Below, piece by piece: positions 17,439-26,704 of a stretch of DNA of 64,000 nucleotides. The first letter of the stretch is position 1. Each line of letters begins with the position of its first letter. Both the position numbers and the translations under genes were made by a program. The notes under the pieces were generated by a model that was not told the DNA's origin, ran no database searches, and was given only the letters and a program-made list of their open reading frames with translations. Source of the DNA: Streptomyces sp. NK08204 (GTDB taxonomy: Bacteria > Actinomycetota > Actinomycetes > Streptomycetales > Streptomycetaceae); the NCBI RefSeq assembly GCF_020400585.1, contig NZ_JAINVF010000002.1:496001-560000 (forward strand). Reading direction: 5' to 3'.

Positions 17439-19130
17439 ATGACGCGCACGGGGGAGCGAGCCGTCACCACGCGGTTACGCATGCCGCCCTGGATCGCCCG
17501 CATCGAGGAACCGGACGGGCGGGTCCTCGGCGCCGGAGTCCTGCTCGCCCCCGACCGGGTGCTCACCGCGGCCCATGTCGTCAATCCCGGCCTGCCCTAT
17601 GTCGTCCGCTTCGTCGGCGTCCCCGGCGTGCCCGGCGTCCCCGCCACCGCCGGCGCGGACGAACACGTGCCGCAGCGGGTGGACGACTTCGGGGACCGCA
17701 GCGGCGACGTCGCCCTGCTGCGCCTGGCCGAACCGATGCCCGCCCGGCACACCACCCGGCTCTACCGGCTGGCCACCCCCTACGGGGCCGTGAGCATGTA
17801 CGGCTTCCCGGCCGGCGACGACGGGGGCCGCTGGCACGGCGCCACGCTGGTCGCCGCCCGCGGCCGGGACAGCCAGGTGCAACTGCGCCCGCAGACCCCG
17901 GGCGAACTGGCCGCCCCCGGCTTCAGCGGCGGGGGGGTGGTCGACCACGCCACCGACGAGGTCATCGGCATCGTCCTCAGCGTGGACGACGGGCCCGCCT
18001 CCACGTTCAGCTACATGAGCCCCACCGAGACGATCCTCAGACATCTGCCGCAGGTCGCCGCGTGGACCGACGGCGTCGAAGCCGTCAGTGCGAGCCTGCG
18101 CACCGGTGCGACCGGCGGCACCGGGGAACTCGACGTGCCGTTCGCCGCTGAACTCGCCTCCTGGTTCCGCGGCGAGGGCTGGCCGGTGCTCGTCACCGTC
18201 GTCCCCGCCCACGGCGACCGCGCCTGGACCCTGAAACGTGCGATCACACTGGCCGACCGAGAGCTGCGCAACCAGGACAACACCAGCGCCTTCAGCCACG
18301 ACCCGCCCGAGACCGTCCCCCCGGTCGGCGGCCACGACATCGCGATCGACGTCGCAGACCTGACGGTCGGCCAACTCCTCGACCGGATCGCCGAGCGGCT
18401 CGGCATCCGCGACGACCCGCGGCCCGAACGGCTGGGCGCACTGCGCGGGTCGCTCGCCGCCGTCCTCGTCGGCGTGGACCAGGCCGCCGACCCCGACGCC
18501 CTGCTCGCCCTGCTGGACGGGCTCACCCGGCAGAGGGCGCGTCTGCTGCTGGTGTTCCGCCACCCGGGGCAGCACGCCGAACGGGCCGCACAGGCCCTCG
18601 TGGACCGCCCGCTGCGCGACCGCTGGGACATGCTGGACGCCGAACTCCACCGCATCACCGAGGAATTGGGCCCGGCGCTTCACGAACGCCGGGACCGCGT
18701 GCTGCCCGACCCCGGAACCCGGCAGCTGCTGGACCAGGCCGAGGCAGGGCTGCGGCGCACCCGGATGCTGCGCGCCTGGACCGCCCACGCCCCCGAACAG
18801 GAACGCGAATCCCGCCGGGCCGAGCTGCTGTTCACCTTCGAGGACGCCGCCGAACGCCGCCGTCGGCGCCTGGAGCAGGCGATCGCCGCCCTTGATGCCC
18901 GGCTGCGCCGGCGCGACGAACTCCTCGGCCGCGTCAAGGCCGAGTGGCCGCTGTTCAGGGAGCGCGCCGCCGACCGCGGCGACCAGGTCATGGAGGCGTA
19001 CGAGTACTACGAATTCGCCCTGTCCCTGCTGCACCAGATCCCCTGTGACGTCGACGAGGCCGAGGCGGCCGCCGGACGGTTCATCGCCTACTGCTCCGGT
19101 ACCGCACCCGGCCGCAAGGACACACCATGA
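17439..19130 (+). CDS. Trypsin-like serine peptidase with C-terminal helical domain (cytoplasmic)
   Basis: A 563-residue protein without a signal peptide. The N-terminal peptidase domain (about 15-210) has an intact triad: His46 in LTAAHVV, Asp90 in GDVALLRL and Ser163 in GFSGGGVV. The remaining about 350 residues contain a conserved-looking middle region (VPFAAELASWFRGEGWPVLV) and a coiled-coil-rich, Arg/Glu-rich tail (about 440-530), of no family I recognise. The ATG at 17439 is chosen; upstream codons cross the repeat-rich region. The stop overlaps the kinase start (ATGA), so the peptidase is translationally coupled to the PknG-like kinase. It may be a signalling or effector protease. Confidence 0.8.
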   Translation: MTRTGERAVTTRLRMPPWIARIEEPDGRVLGAGVLLAPDRVLTAAHVVNPGLPYVVRFVGVPGVPGVPATAGADEHVPQRVDDFGDRSGDVALLRLAEPMPARHTTRLYRLATPYGAVSMYGFPAGDDGGRWHGATLVAARGRDSQVQLRPQTPGELAAPGFSGGGVVDHATDEVIGIVLSVDDGPASTFSYMSPTETILRHLPQVAAWTDGVEAVSASLRTGATGGTGELDVPFAAELASWFRGEGWPVLVTVVPAHGDRAWTLKRAITLADRELRNQDNTSAFSHDPPETVPPVGGHDIAIDVADLTVGQLLDRIAERLGIRDDPRPERLGALRGSLAAVLVGVDQAADPDALLALLDGLTRQRARLLLVFRHPGQHAERAAQALVDRPLRDRWDMLDAELHRITEELGPALHERRDRVLPDPGTRQLLDQAEAGLRRTRMLRAWTAHAPEQERESRRAELLFTFEDAAERRRRRLEQAIAALDARLRRRDELLGRVKAEWPLFRERAADRGDQVMEAYEYYEFALSLLHQIPCDVDEAEAAAGRFIAYCSGTAPGRKDTP

Positions 19131-21364
19131 CCTCGTGCGTCCGGCCCGGTTGCGCGGGCCACATCATGGGCACCGGCTACTGCGACACCTGCGGGCGCCG
19201 GCAGCCCGACCCGCGCACCGGGCCGCCCCCGCCGCCCGACACCGCCGCCGAGGACTCCTCCGGGCCGCCGCCCGTCCACGTCGTCGCGGGCGTCGGCGAA
19301 CTCGACCAGCACGGACTGGTCGTACTGCCCGACGTCCCCGCCCCCGTCCCCGAGGACGTGCTGATCGAGGACCCCCGGCCGCCCAAGGAGGGCCGCCGCT
19401 GCGGCGCGGACGGCTGCGACATGATCGTCGGCGTCGGCTACGGCGGCCAGCCCGCCCGCCTCACCGGCCGCTGCCACCGCTGCGGCACCCCCTACTCCTT
19501 CCTCCCCCAGCTGAGACCGGGCGACGTGGTCGCCGGCCACTACCGGGTGCTCGGCTGCCTCGCGCACGGCGGCCTCGGCTGGATCCACCTCGCCGAGGAC
19601 ACCCGGGCCGACGGCCACCGTGTGGTCCTCAAGGGCCTCATCAACGCCAACGACGCCCTCGCCCGCCGCAACGCCGTCGAGGAACGCCGTTCCCTCACCG
19701 ACCTGCACCACCCCGACATCGTCCGGATCATCACCTACGCCGAGCACCAGGCCCCCGGCCGGCCGCCCACGGGCTACCTGGTCATGGACTACATCGGCGG
19801 ACCCTCCCTGGGACAGCTGTTCGGCGCCGAGGACGTGGAACGGATCTTCCATGGCCGCCCCCGCCTCGACCACGTGCTCAGCTACGGCTGCAAGATCCTC
19901 GGCGCCCTGGAGTACCTGCACGACCGCGGGCTGCTCTACTGCGACATGAAACCCGTCAACGTCATCCACTTCGGCCGGGCCGTCAAGATCATCGACCTCG
20001 GCGCGGTCCGCGCGATCGGCGACCGCACCTCCACCCCTGTGTACACGGAGACCCACGCCCCGCCCAAGGAGGAGATCCACAGCCGCGGCTGGCACGTCGA
20101 CAGCGACCTGTACACCGTCGGCATGACCCTCTCCTCCCTGGCCCACGGCACCGAACGTGCCCGCGGCCTCGCTCCCGAGTCCTTCCGCCGGCTCATCGCC
20201 CGCGCCACCCACCCCGAACCCCGCGCCCGGTTCAGGTCCGCCGCCGAGATGTCCCGCCAGCTCTGGGAGGTGCTGAGGGAGTTCCGCTCCCTTCAGTTCG
20301 GCGAGCAGCTGCCCGAGGCGTCCACGCGGTTCCGTGCCGGCGAGGCCAGCCTCGACGCCGGACTCGGCGCGATCCCCGCCCTCGCCCACTGGACCCGCCG
20401 CGTGCCCGGCAGCCCCGCCGCACTGGACGTCTGTCCGCCCCCCGCCGCCGAGGTGGCCGGCGCCCTCCCCGAACCCCGGCCCGACCCGGACGACGGGGCC
20501 GCCCTGCTGCTCGGCACCTATCCGCCGGACGCCCCGGACCGGGTCGCCGTCCAGTGGCGGCGCGAATCCCGTTTCGGCACCCCCGAGACCGCGCTGTGGC
20601 TGTGCCGCGCCTACCTCCGCCTCGGTGAACAGGACAAGGCCGAGCGCTGGCTCGCCGAGGCGCAGACCCAGCTCGGGGAACGGGCCGCCGTCCACGACTG
20701 GCGGATCGCCTGGCACCGCGGTGTCCTGCATCTGAGCAAGGGCGAGGTGAAGGAGAGGGCCGGTGGCTGCTTCGACGCCGTCTACCGGGCACTGCCCGGC
20801 GAGTACGTGCCCAAGCTGGCCCTCGGGTACTGCACCGAGCACGACAGCGACAGGAAGCCGTCGATGCGCTTCTACGAGGCCGTGTGGAGACGGGACTTCG
20901 CGCACACCGCCGCCGCGTTCGGGCTGGCCCGCGGCCACCTCGCCGGCCACGACCGGGACGCCGCGGTACGCGTCCTGGACGACGTCCCCGCCACCTCCAG
21001 ACACCACGACGCCGCCCGGATCGCTGCCGTGCGCATACGCGCCGGCATCCTGGACGGCCGCCCGCCCTCGGTGACCGACCTGCGGGACGCCGTCCGGCGG
21101 CTGCATGAACTGCGCCTGGACGACGGCGAGTCACGCGCCCGGCTGGTCGCCGAGATCCGCGAGAACGCCCTGCGCAGCCGCCCGGAAACGGGCTGGGGTC
21201 CGGAGTTCCTGGGCGGGGACCTGCTCGGCGACGGCACCGAGGACCGGTTGCGGACCCTGTTGGAGCACTCCTTCCGGCAACTCGCCGACCAGGCCCGCAC
21301 CGCCCAGGACCACGGCCGGCTGCTCGACCTGGCCCATGCCGTCCGTCCGATGTCCACGATCTGA
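19127..21364 (+). CDS. PknG-type Ser/Thr protein kinase (zinc-ribbon, kinase and TPR-like domains)
   Basis: A 745-residue soluble kinase with the M. tuberculosis PknG layout. Paired cysteines occur at 4/9/19/22 and again at 92/97/116/119, the latter rubredoxin-like. The kinase domain begins GCLAHGGLGWIHLAED (about 143-158), with catalytic Lys169, Asp273 in YCDMKPVN (a non-RD kinase) and DLG at 290-292 in place of DFG, as in PknG. A C-terminal helical region (about 460-740) resembles the PknG TPR domain. The extra N-terminal Cys4 knuckle is unusual. Together with the two last genes of this operon it suggests nutrient-responsive phosphorylation, inferred from the mycobacterial system. Confidence 0.88.
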   Translation: MTSCVRPGCAGHIMGTGYCDTCGRRQPDPRTGPPPPPDTAAEDSSGPPPVHVVAGVGELDQHGLVVLPDVPAPVPEDVLIEDPRPPKEGRRCGADGCDMIVGVGYGGQPARLTGRCHRCGTPYSFLPQLRPGDVVAGHYRVLGCLAHGGLGWIHLAEDTRADGHRVVLKGLINANDALARRNAVEERRSLTDLHHPDIVRIITYAEHQAPGRPPTGYLVMDYIGGPSLGQLFGAEDVERIFHGRPRLDHVLSYGCKILGALEYLHDRGLLYCDMKPVNVIHFGRAVKIIDLGAVRAIGDRTSTPVYTETHAPPKEEIHSRGWHVDSDLYTVGMTLSSLAHGTERARGLAPESFRRLIARATHPEPRARFRSAAEMSRQLWEVLREFRSLQFGEQLPEASTRFRAGEASLDAGLGAIPALAHWTRRVPGSPAALDVCPPPAAEVAGALPEPRPDPDDGAALLLGTYPPDAPDRVAVQWRRESRFGTPETALWLCRAYLRLGEQDKAERWLAEAQTQLGERAAVHDWRIAWHRGVLHLSKGEVKERAGGCFDAVYRALPGEYVPKLALGYCTEHDSDRKPSMRFYEAVWRRDFAHTAAAFGLARGHLAGHDRDAAVRVLDDVPATSRHHDAARIAAVRIRAGILDGRPPSVTDLRDAVRRLHELRLDDGESRARLVAEIRENALRSRPETGWGPEFLGGDLLGDGTEDRLRTLLEHSFRQLADQARTAQDHGRLLDLAHAVRPMSTI

Positions 21365-21420
21365 CCGGCGAACCCGAGGGAAACCGAACCGATGACGAGC
21401 CGTGGGAGGGAGCCGCAACG

Positions 21421-22947
21421 ATGAGTGTGGCCCGGCAGATCGAGGTGACCCTCGCGGTCGGTCAGCAGAAGGAGCTGCCTGTCCTGCCCGCCGCCGGGCA
21501 GCTCCGCGACCGCGAGATGCACGCCATCCTGGAGATCGGCGTCCGCGGCGGCACGGACAGGGACACCGGGCCCGTGGGCGGGGCCGCGGCGGTGGGCGGG
21601 GCCGGACCCGCTCTCGCCGAGGTGCTGATCGTCGACACCTCACGCTCGATGCTCCGTCCCGCCACGAAACTGCACGCCGCCAAGGACGCCACCGTCGCGG
21701 CGATCCGGTTGCTGCCCGAGGGCACCGCCTTCGCCGTGCTCTCCGGCCGGTTCGACGCCACCGTCGTCCACCCCGGCCCCGGCAGCGCGGAGATGGCCGT
21801 CGCCGGTCCTGCCGAGCGCGCCGCCGCCGAGCGCGCCGTACGGATCCTGGACGCGGACGGCGGCACCGCCATCGGCACCTGGCTGGACCAGGCCCGGCGG
21901 CTGCTGAGCGAGCAGTCCGCCCCCATCAAGCACGTCCTGCTGCTCACCGACGGACGCAACGAGCACGACCACCGGGCGGACATGACCCTGGAGCGCGCCC
22001 TCGACAACTGCGAGGACCGGTTCATCTGCCACGCCTGGGGCATCGGCGACGACTGGGACGCCGAGCTGCTGCTGAGCATCGTCCGGCGGCTGCACGGCGA
22101 GGCCCGCGCGGTCCGTGACGAGTCGGAACTGACCGCACGGTACGAGGAGTTGATGCACGAACTGCTCGGCACCGCGATCCCCGAACTGCGCATCCGGCTG
22201 ACCCCCACACCCGGCACGGTGATCCGCCGGGTCAAACAGGTGGTGCCGAGCGAACAGGAACTCCGCGCCACCACCGCGGGCCCCGGCGAGCGCGGCACGG
22301 AGTACGTCACCCGAGCCTGGAACGACGAGGTCCGGCACTTCCAGGTGGTCCTCGCCGCCGACCCGACCGGCCACGAACTGGGCGAGGACCTCCAGCTCGC
22401 CGCCGTCGAGGTCGTCGTCCCCGACTTCAAGTGGCCGGTACGGCTGCCCGCCCCGCAGCCCATCCTGGTCCGCTGGACCAACAACCCGCTCGACGCCTCC
22501 CGGCAGCATCCCGCCGTCCGCCGGCACGAGCAGTACCAGGAGGCGAGCGCCGCCGTGGCGCGGGCGTACCGGGCCTGGCTGCGCGGTACGGGGGACGGGG
22601 TGGCCGACCGGGAGCTGGCGCGGGCGGTGACGCTGGCCGCGGAGCTGGGCGACGACCACCTGCTGGGCGCGCTGGGCCGGATCGAGGACGAGCCGGGCAC
22701 CGGCCGGATCCGGGCCGGCCTGAAGGACGTCGACTGGCAGCACCTCATCCTCTCCAGCGCCATGACCACCCCGCCCCAGCCGGCCGCGGGCCCGCACGCG
22801 ACGGCCGCCGGGCCCGGCGCCGCCGGTCCCGCACCGGCCGCGGCGCGCGATCTCGTCGCCTGCCCGGACTGCGGATGGCTCGGCCCGGCGGACTCCGTGT
22901 ACTGCGGCGGCGACTGCGGACGGCGGCTGAGGGAGCAGTCCGCATGA
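21421..22947 (+). CDS. vWA-domain protein with C-terminal zinc ribbon
   Basis: A 508-residue soluble protein. A von Willebrand A domain (about 65-230) has a complete metal-ion-dependent adhesion site: DTSRS in VDTSRSM, Thr in GGTAIG and Asp in LLTDGRNEH. A beta-rich region follows. After an Ala/Pro linker, a CPDCGW...YCGGDCG zinc ribbon ends the protein, recalling the cysteine knuckles of the kinase upstream. GGGAGG lies 8 bases before the ATG. It is 56 bp after the kinase and overlaps the next gene (ATGA). It probably bridges kinase and membrane components, but this is inference. Confidence 0.82.
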   Translation: MSVARQIEVTLAVGQQKELPVLPAAGQLRDREMHAILEIGVRGGTDRDTGPVGGAAAVGGAGPALAEVLIVDTSRSMLRPATKLHAAKDATVAAIRLLPEGTAFAVLSGRFDATVVHPGPGSAEMAVAGPAERAAAERAVRILDADGGTAIGTWLDQARRLLSEQSAPIKHVLLLTDGRNEHDHRADMTLERALDNCEDRFICHAWGIGDDWDAELLLSIVRRLHGEARAVRDESELTARYEELMHELLGTAIPELRIRLTPTPGTVIRRVKQVVPSEQELRATTAGPGERGTEYVTRAWNDEVRHFQVVLAADPTGHELGEDLQLAAVEVVVPDFKWPVRLPAPQPILVRWTNNPLDASRQHPAVRRHEQYQEASAAVARAYRAWLRGTGDGVADRELARAVTLAAELGDDHLLGALGRIEDEPGTGRIRAGLKDVDWQHLILSSAMTTPPQPAAGPHATAAGPGAAGPAPAAARDLVACPDCGWLGPADSVYCGGDCGRRLREQSA

Positions 22948-23978
22948 GCGTCCCCCAGAGCACCCGCCCGAGTGTGCCCCCGGCCGACCGCCGGGCACGG
23001 CCCGCGTGGCCCCGGCTTCTCGTCCCGTTCCTCGGCCGCGTACCGGGCGTGCGGCGGCGCCCGCCCGAGGAAGGCAGTACCACCGCGCACGACCTCGCCG
23101 TACGGCACCGGCTGTTGCTGGGCCTGTCCGCCCTGCTGACCCTGTCGCTCCTCGTCTCCTACGAGGGCGTGCACGGCGACGCGCGCCCGCTGCGCACCTC
23201 CAGCGCACCGGCCGTGCTCGCCATCGACACCGCGCGGTACGCGCTCGGCGAGGCCGAGAAGGATGCCGGGGCGACGACGTCGACCAGCGAGTTCAGCAAG
23301 CAGATCGCCGTCGCCGCGCAGAGCCTCGCCGCCGCCGCGGCGGACGACGTCGGCGCAGCTGCGGGCCGCCAGGCCGTGCAGACCATCACCGGGCTGATCA
23401 CCGTCTACGCCGGCATGGTCGAGAAGGCCCAACTGCACGCCGCCGACGGCGTGTTGCGCAAGGCATACCTCAGCTACGCCAGCAGCGTCCTGAGGGCCCC
23501 CGGATCCGGGATCCAGGACCGGCTGACGGATCTGCGGCGCCAACAGCGGGCCGCGGTGCACCGCCAGACCTCCTTCGGGCCGCTGCTGTGGCTCTGCTGG
23601 AGCGCGACCGCACTGCTGGCACTCGCCCTCGTCGTGGCCCTGGTGGAGACCCAGCTCTTCCTGCGCCGCCGCTTCCGGCGCAAGTACAACCCCTTCATCC
23701 TGTCCGCCGTACTCCTGCTGACGGTCGGATGCACCACCCTGGCGCTGTTCACGTTCTGGACCCACCGGGGCATGGCGCACACGCGCCGCGAACTCGACCG
23801 GCCGCTGACCGGGCCGGGCATCCGCACGGCGGGGCAGCGCACCGCCTCGTACCTCGCGGACACCGGCTTCCACGCGGCGGCCACGGTGTGGATCGTGATA
23901 GGAGGGCTCCTGCTCATGGCGCTGGCCCGGACGGGACTGCAGAGGCACATCACCGACTACCGGTTCAGGCCCCGGTGA
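22944..23978 (+). CDS. Four-helix membrane sensor protein (GlnX-like)
   Basis: A 344-residue membrane protein. Hydrophobic helices lie near residues 57-73, 212-234, 251-272 and 312-330. A roughly 135-residue helical segment between the first and second helices, and a shorter one between the third and fourth, would face outside. This tandem layout matches what is described for mycobacterial GlnX, which links the solute-binding GlnH to PknG. I see no direct sequence motif that proves homology; the call rests on topology and its position between a PknG-like kinase and a solute-binding protein. It overlaps both neighbours by 4 bases. Confidence 0.65.
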   Translation: MSVPQSTRPSVPPADRRARPAWPRLLVPFLGRVPGVRRRPPEEGSTTAHDLAVRHRLLLGLSALLTLSLLVSYEGVHGDARPLRTSSAPAVLAIDTARYALGEAEKDAGATTSTSEFSKQIAVAAQSLAAAAADDVGAAAGRQAVQTITGLITVYAGMVEKAQLHAADGVLRKAYLSYASSVLRAPGSGIQDRLTDLRRQQRAAVHRQTSFGPLLWLCWSATALLALALVVALVETQLFLRRRFRRKYNPFILSAVLLLTVGCTTLALFTFWTHRGMAHTRRELDRPLTGPGIRTAGQRTASYLADTGFHAAATVWIVIGGLLLMALARTGLQRHITDYRFRPR

Positions 23979-25276
23979 GCGCCCGGCGCGGCGGCCCCGA
24001 ACCGGCCGCCCCGACCTCCCGGCGCCGCCTGGCGCGCACCCTCACCCTGATGGGGATCTGCCTGGCCCTGCTGGCGGCGGCCGTCGTGGTGAGCGTACGC
24101 GCCCTCCGGCCCGAGCCGACCGTCACCCTGCTGGCCAACTGGGAGGGCGCCGACAAGCAGAACTTCGAGGAGGCGGTCATAGAGCCCTTCGAGCGCAGGT
24201 ACCACATCCACGTCGACTACCAGGGCAGCTCCGCCGAGAGCGAGGTCCTCGGCGCCGACGTGGCGGCCGGCACCCCGCCCGACATCGTGGTCCTGACCGG
24301 CCCCGGTGAACTGGCCGCCTACCAGGGGGAGAAGGTGCTCAAGCCCCTCGACGGCCTGGTCGCGCCGAATGAGTTCAGCGAGTCCTGGGCCACCCAGGTG
24401 GACGGGCACCTGTACTGGTTCCCGCTCAAGGCCGACCTGAAGAGCATCGTCTGGTACCCGGGGGACATGAGCGCCCAGCAACGCCGGCACGACGCGTCCC
24501 AGCCCGGCAAGTGGTGCCTCGGCATGGGATCCGGTGCCACCAGCGGCTGGCCGGGCACCGACTGGGTCGAGGACATCGTCCTGCAGCAGAACGGCCCGGA
24601 GTTCTACGAGCGGTGGGCGCGCGGGGAGGCGCGGATCTGGCAGTCGGCACCGATGAAGCGGGCGTGGAAGACCTGGGGGCGGATGGTCGACGCAGGCGGA
24701 GCGAACGTCCTGTCGATCCTCAAGACCGGGTACAAGCAGGCCTCCGATCCGATCACCCGCACGCCGCCCGGGTGCACGCTGGAGCACCAGGGGTCGTACA
24801 TACGCGACGAGAAGCGCTGGCAGCACGTCGACGGCCGGTACGAGCCCTCGTCCCGGTTCATCCCGCACGCCACCGCCCGCCACGCCTGGGAGGTCTCCGG
24901 CGACCTGGTCGCCCTGCTCAACGCCACACCGCAGGCCAGGAAGCTGATCCGCTACCTCGCCTCGGCCGACGCCCAACGGGCCTGGAACGCCAAGGAATCG
25001 GGCTTCTCCGTCGCCGCCGGGGCCCAGCGCGCCGAGGCTTCCGCATGGCATCGCTCCCTGTCCGCCATCCTCCTCGACAAGCAGGCCGTCCACTGCTTCG
25101 ACGCCTCCGACGCCATGCCACCCACGGTCCGTGACGCCTTCGCGGAGGCGGTCATCGACTTCCTCGCGCACCCCGAACACCTGGACGGCCTCCTGAAGAA
25201 CCTGGACTCCCTGCGCCGCGCCAAGGGCCTCACCTGGCTCCAGTCGGTGTGCGACCGGATGCCGGCGTCGGGGTGA
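23975..25276 (+). CDS. Membrane-anchored extracellular solute-binding protein (GlnH-like position)
   Basis: A 433-residue protein with one N-terminal hydrophobic segment (about 20-42) and then a type 1 ABC solute-binding fold: VTLLANWEGADKQNFEEAVI at the mature start, and TPPDIVVLTGPGELAAY. No lipobox cysteine is visible, so it is probably held by an uncleaved signal anchor. The fold looks closer to sugar-binding proteins than to amino-acid-binding GlnH. GTG start overlaps the preceding stop (GTGA). No ABC permease or ATPase genes follow, so a sensory role with the upstream membrane protein and kinase is more likely than transport. Confidence 0.75.
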   Translation: MSARRGGPEPAAPTSRRRLARTLTLMGICLALLAAAVVVSVRALRPEPTVTLLANWEGADKQNFEEAVIEPFERRYHIHVDYQGSSAESEVLGADVAAGTPPDIVVLTGPGELAAYQGEKVLKPLDGLVAPNEFSESWATQVDGHLYWFPLKADLKSIVWYPGDMSAQQRRHDASQPGKWCLGMGSGATSGWPGTDWVEDIVLQQNGPEFYERWARGEARIWQSAPMKRAWKTWGRMVDAGGANVLSILKTGYKQASDPITRTPPGCTLEHQGSYIRDEKRWQHVDGRYEPSSRFIPHATARHAWEVSGDLVALLNATPQARKLIRYLASADAQRAWNAKESGFSVAAGAQRAEASAWHRSLSAILLDKQAVHCFDASDAMPPTVRDAFAEAVIDFLAHPEHLDGLLKNLDSLRRAKGLTWLQSVCDRMPASG

Positions 25277-25560
25277 CCGGCCCTGGTGCCGCGCAGGCGC
25301 CGGACGGTGCCGCGGCTGTGGCGGGGCGGGGGGCACGGCGCCAGACGGGCTTGGGCCGCCGCCGTTCCCGCCGTCGGGTCGTTCGGCATCGGCTGCCTCT
25401 CCGTCGAGTCCGCGTACGGGCCTGCGTACGGCGTGATCAGGCAGCGGGGTGCGAGCAGGACAGCGGCGGCCCGCTCGCGCAGACATCCGCGACCCGTGCG
25501 GCGTTCGGAGGACGCCGGTTGCGGACAGCAGGTGTCCGCAAGCGGCGTTAGCGTGCGGGC

Positions 25561-26670
25561 ATGACGAAGAGCAGCGCAGCCACGGCGCCCCTGCTGGACA
25601 CCCGGGCCCTCAACCGCGCCACCCTGGACCGCCAGCTCCTGCTGCGCCGCTCCCCGCTGGCCGCCCAGGACGCCGTACGGCATCTGCTCGGCCTGCAGGC
25701 GCAGAACGTCAAGCCGCCGTACTACGCCCTCGCCGCCCGCCTGGACCGTTTCACCCCCGAGGACCTCTCCGCGTCCATGGCCGCCCGCGAGGCCGTCCGG
25801 ATCGTCACCCTGCGCTCCACCCTCCACACCCACACCGCCGACGACTGCCTTGCCCTGCGTCCGTTCGTCCAGCCCGCCCGGGACCGCGAACTGGCGCTCT
25901 TCCGCAAGGGGCTGACCGGTGTCGACCTCGGCCGGCTCGCCGCGCTCGCCCGTCAGCTGGTCGAGGACGAGCCGCGGACCCCGGCCCAGTTGCGCGCGGC
26001 GCTCGGGGCCGAGTGGCCGGACGCCGACCCGCAGGCCCTCTTCACCGCCGCCCGCTGCACCCTGCCCCTGGTCCAGGTCACCCCGCGCGGCCTGTGGGGC
26101 CGAAGCGGCCAGGTCGCCCTCACCACCGCCGAGCACTGGCTGGGGCGGCCCGCCGAACAGGACCCGGCACCGGACGCGGTGGTCCTGCGCTACCTCGCCG
26201 CCTTCGGCCCGGCCTCTGTCAAGGACATGCAGACCTGGGCGGGACTCACCCGGCTGAAGGAGGCGTTCGAGCGTCTGCGCCCGCGGCTGCTGACCTTCCG
26301 CGACCCCCAGGGCGTCGAACTCTTCGACCTGCCCGACGCCCCGCGCCCCGACCCGGACACCCCGGCCCCGCCCCGCTTCCTGCCCGAGTACGACAACCTC
26401 CTCCTCTCCCACGCCGACCGCACCCGCGTCGTACCGCCCGAGTACCGGGGCCGCACCGTGCGGGGCAACCAGCCCTACCGCGCCTTCCTGGTCGACGGAT
26501 TCCTCGCCGGCCTCTGGAAGACGGACGGCGACACCCTCGTCATCGAGCCCTTCGGCAGGCTCACCAGCAACCGGCGCACGGAGGTCACCCAGGAGGCGGA
26601 GCGGATGCTCGCCGTGCTGCACCCGGGGGAGGCGTACGACATCCGGTTCGGCAGTGTCGCGCAGCGGTGA
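25561..26670 (+). CDS. AlkZ/HTH_42-family winged-helix DNA glycosylase candidate
   Basis: A 369-residue protein of the tandem winged-helix family that includes the interstrand-crosslink glycosylase AlkZ of azinomycin producers and E. coli YcaQ. The catalytic Q-x-Q motif is present as LQAQN (Gln46, Gln48), and the family segments RIVTLRSTLHTHTADDC and PRFLPEYDNLLLSHADR are clear. It could remove bulky or crosslinked bases. No antibiotic gene cluster is adjacent, so it is probably a housekeeping repair or self-protection paralogue. Starts at ATG 25561. Confidence 0.8.
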   Translation: MTKSSAATAPLLDTRALNRATLDRQLLLRRSPLAAQDAVRHLLGLQAQNVKPPYYALAARLDRFTPEDLSASMAAREAVRIVTLRSTLHTHTADDCLALRPFVQPARDRELALFRKGLTGVDLGRLAALARQLVEDEPRTPAQLRAALGAEWPDADPQALFTAARCTLPLVQVTPRGLWGRSGQVALTTAEHWLGRPAEQDPAPDAVVLRYLAAFGPASVKDMQTWAGLTRLKEAFERLRPRLLTFRDPQGVELFDLPDAPRPDPDTPAPPRFLPEYDNLLLSHADRTRVVPPEYRGRTVRGNQPYRAFLVDGFLAGLWKTDGDTLVIEPFGRLTSNRRTEVTQEAERMLAVLHPGEAYDIRFGSVAQR

Positions 26671-26704
26671 ACGGCCCCGGGGCGCAGGTTCTACAGTCGG
26701 GGCC

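Noticed and set aside
23975..24110. Lipoprotein signal on the GlnH-like binding protein
   Set aside because: The only cysteine in the hydrophobic segment (GIC) does not follow a lipobox pattern and sits in the middle of the helix.
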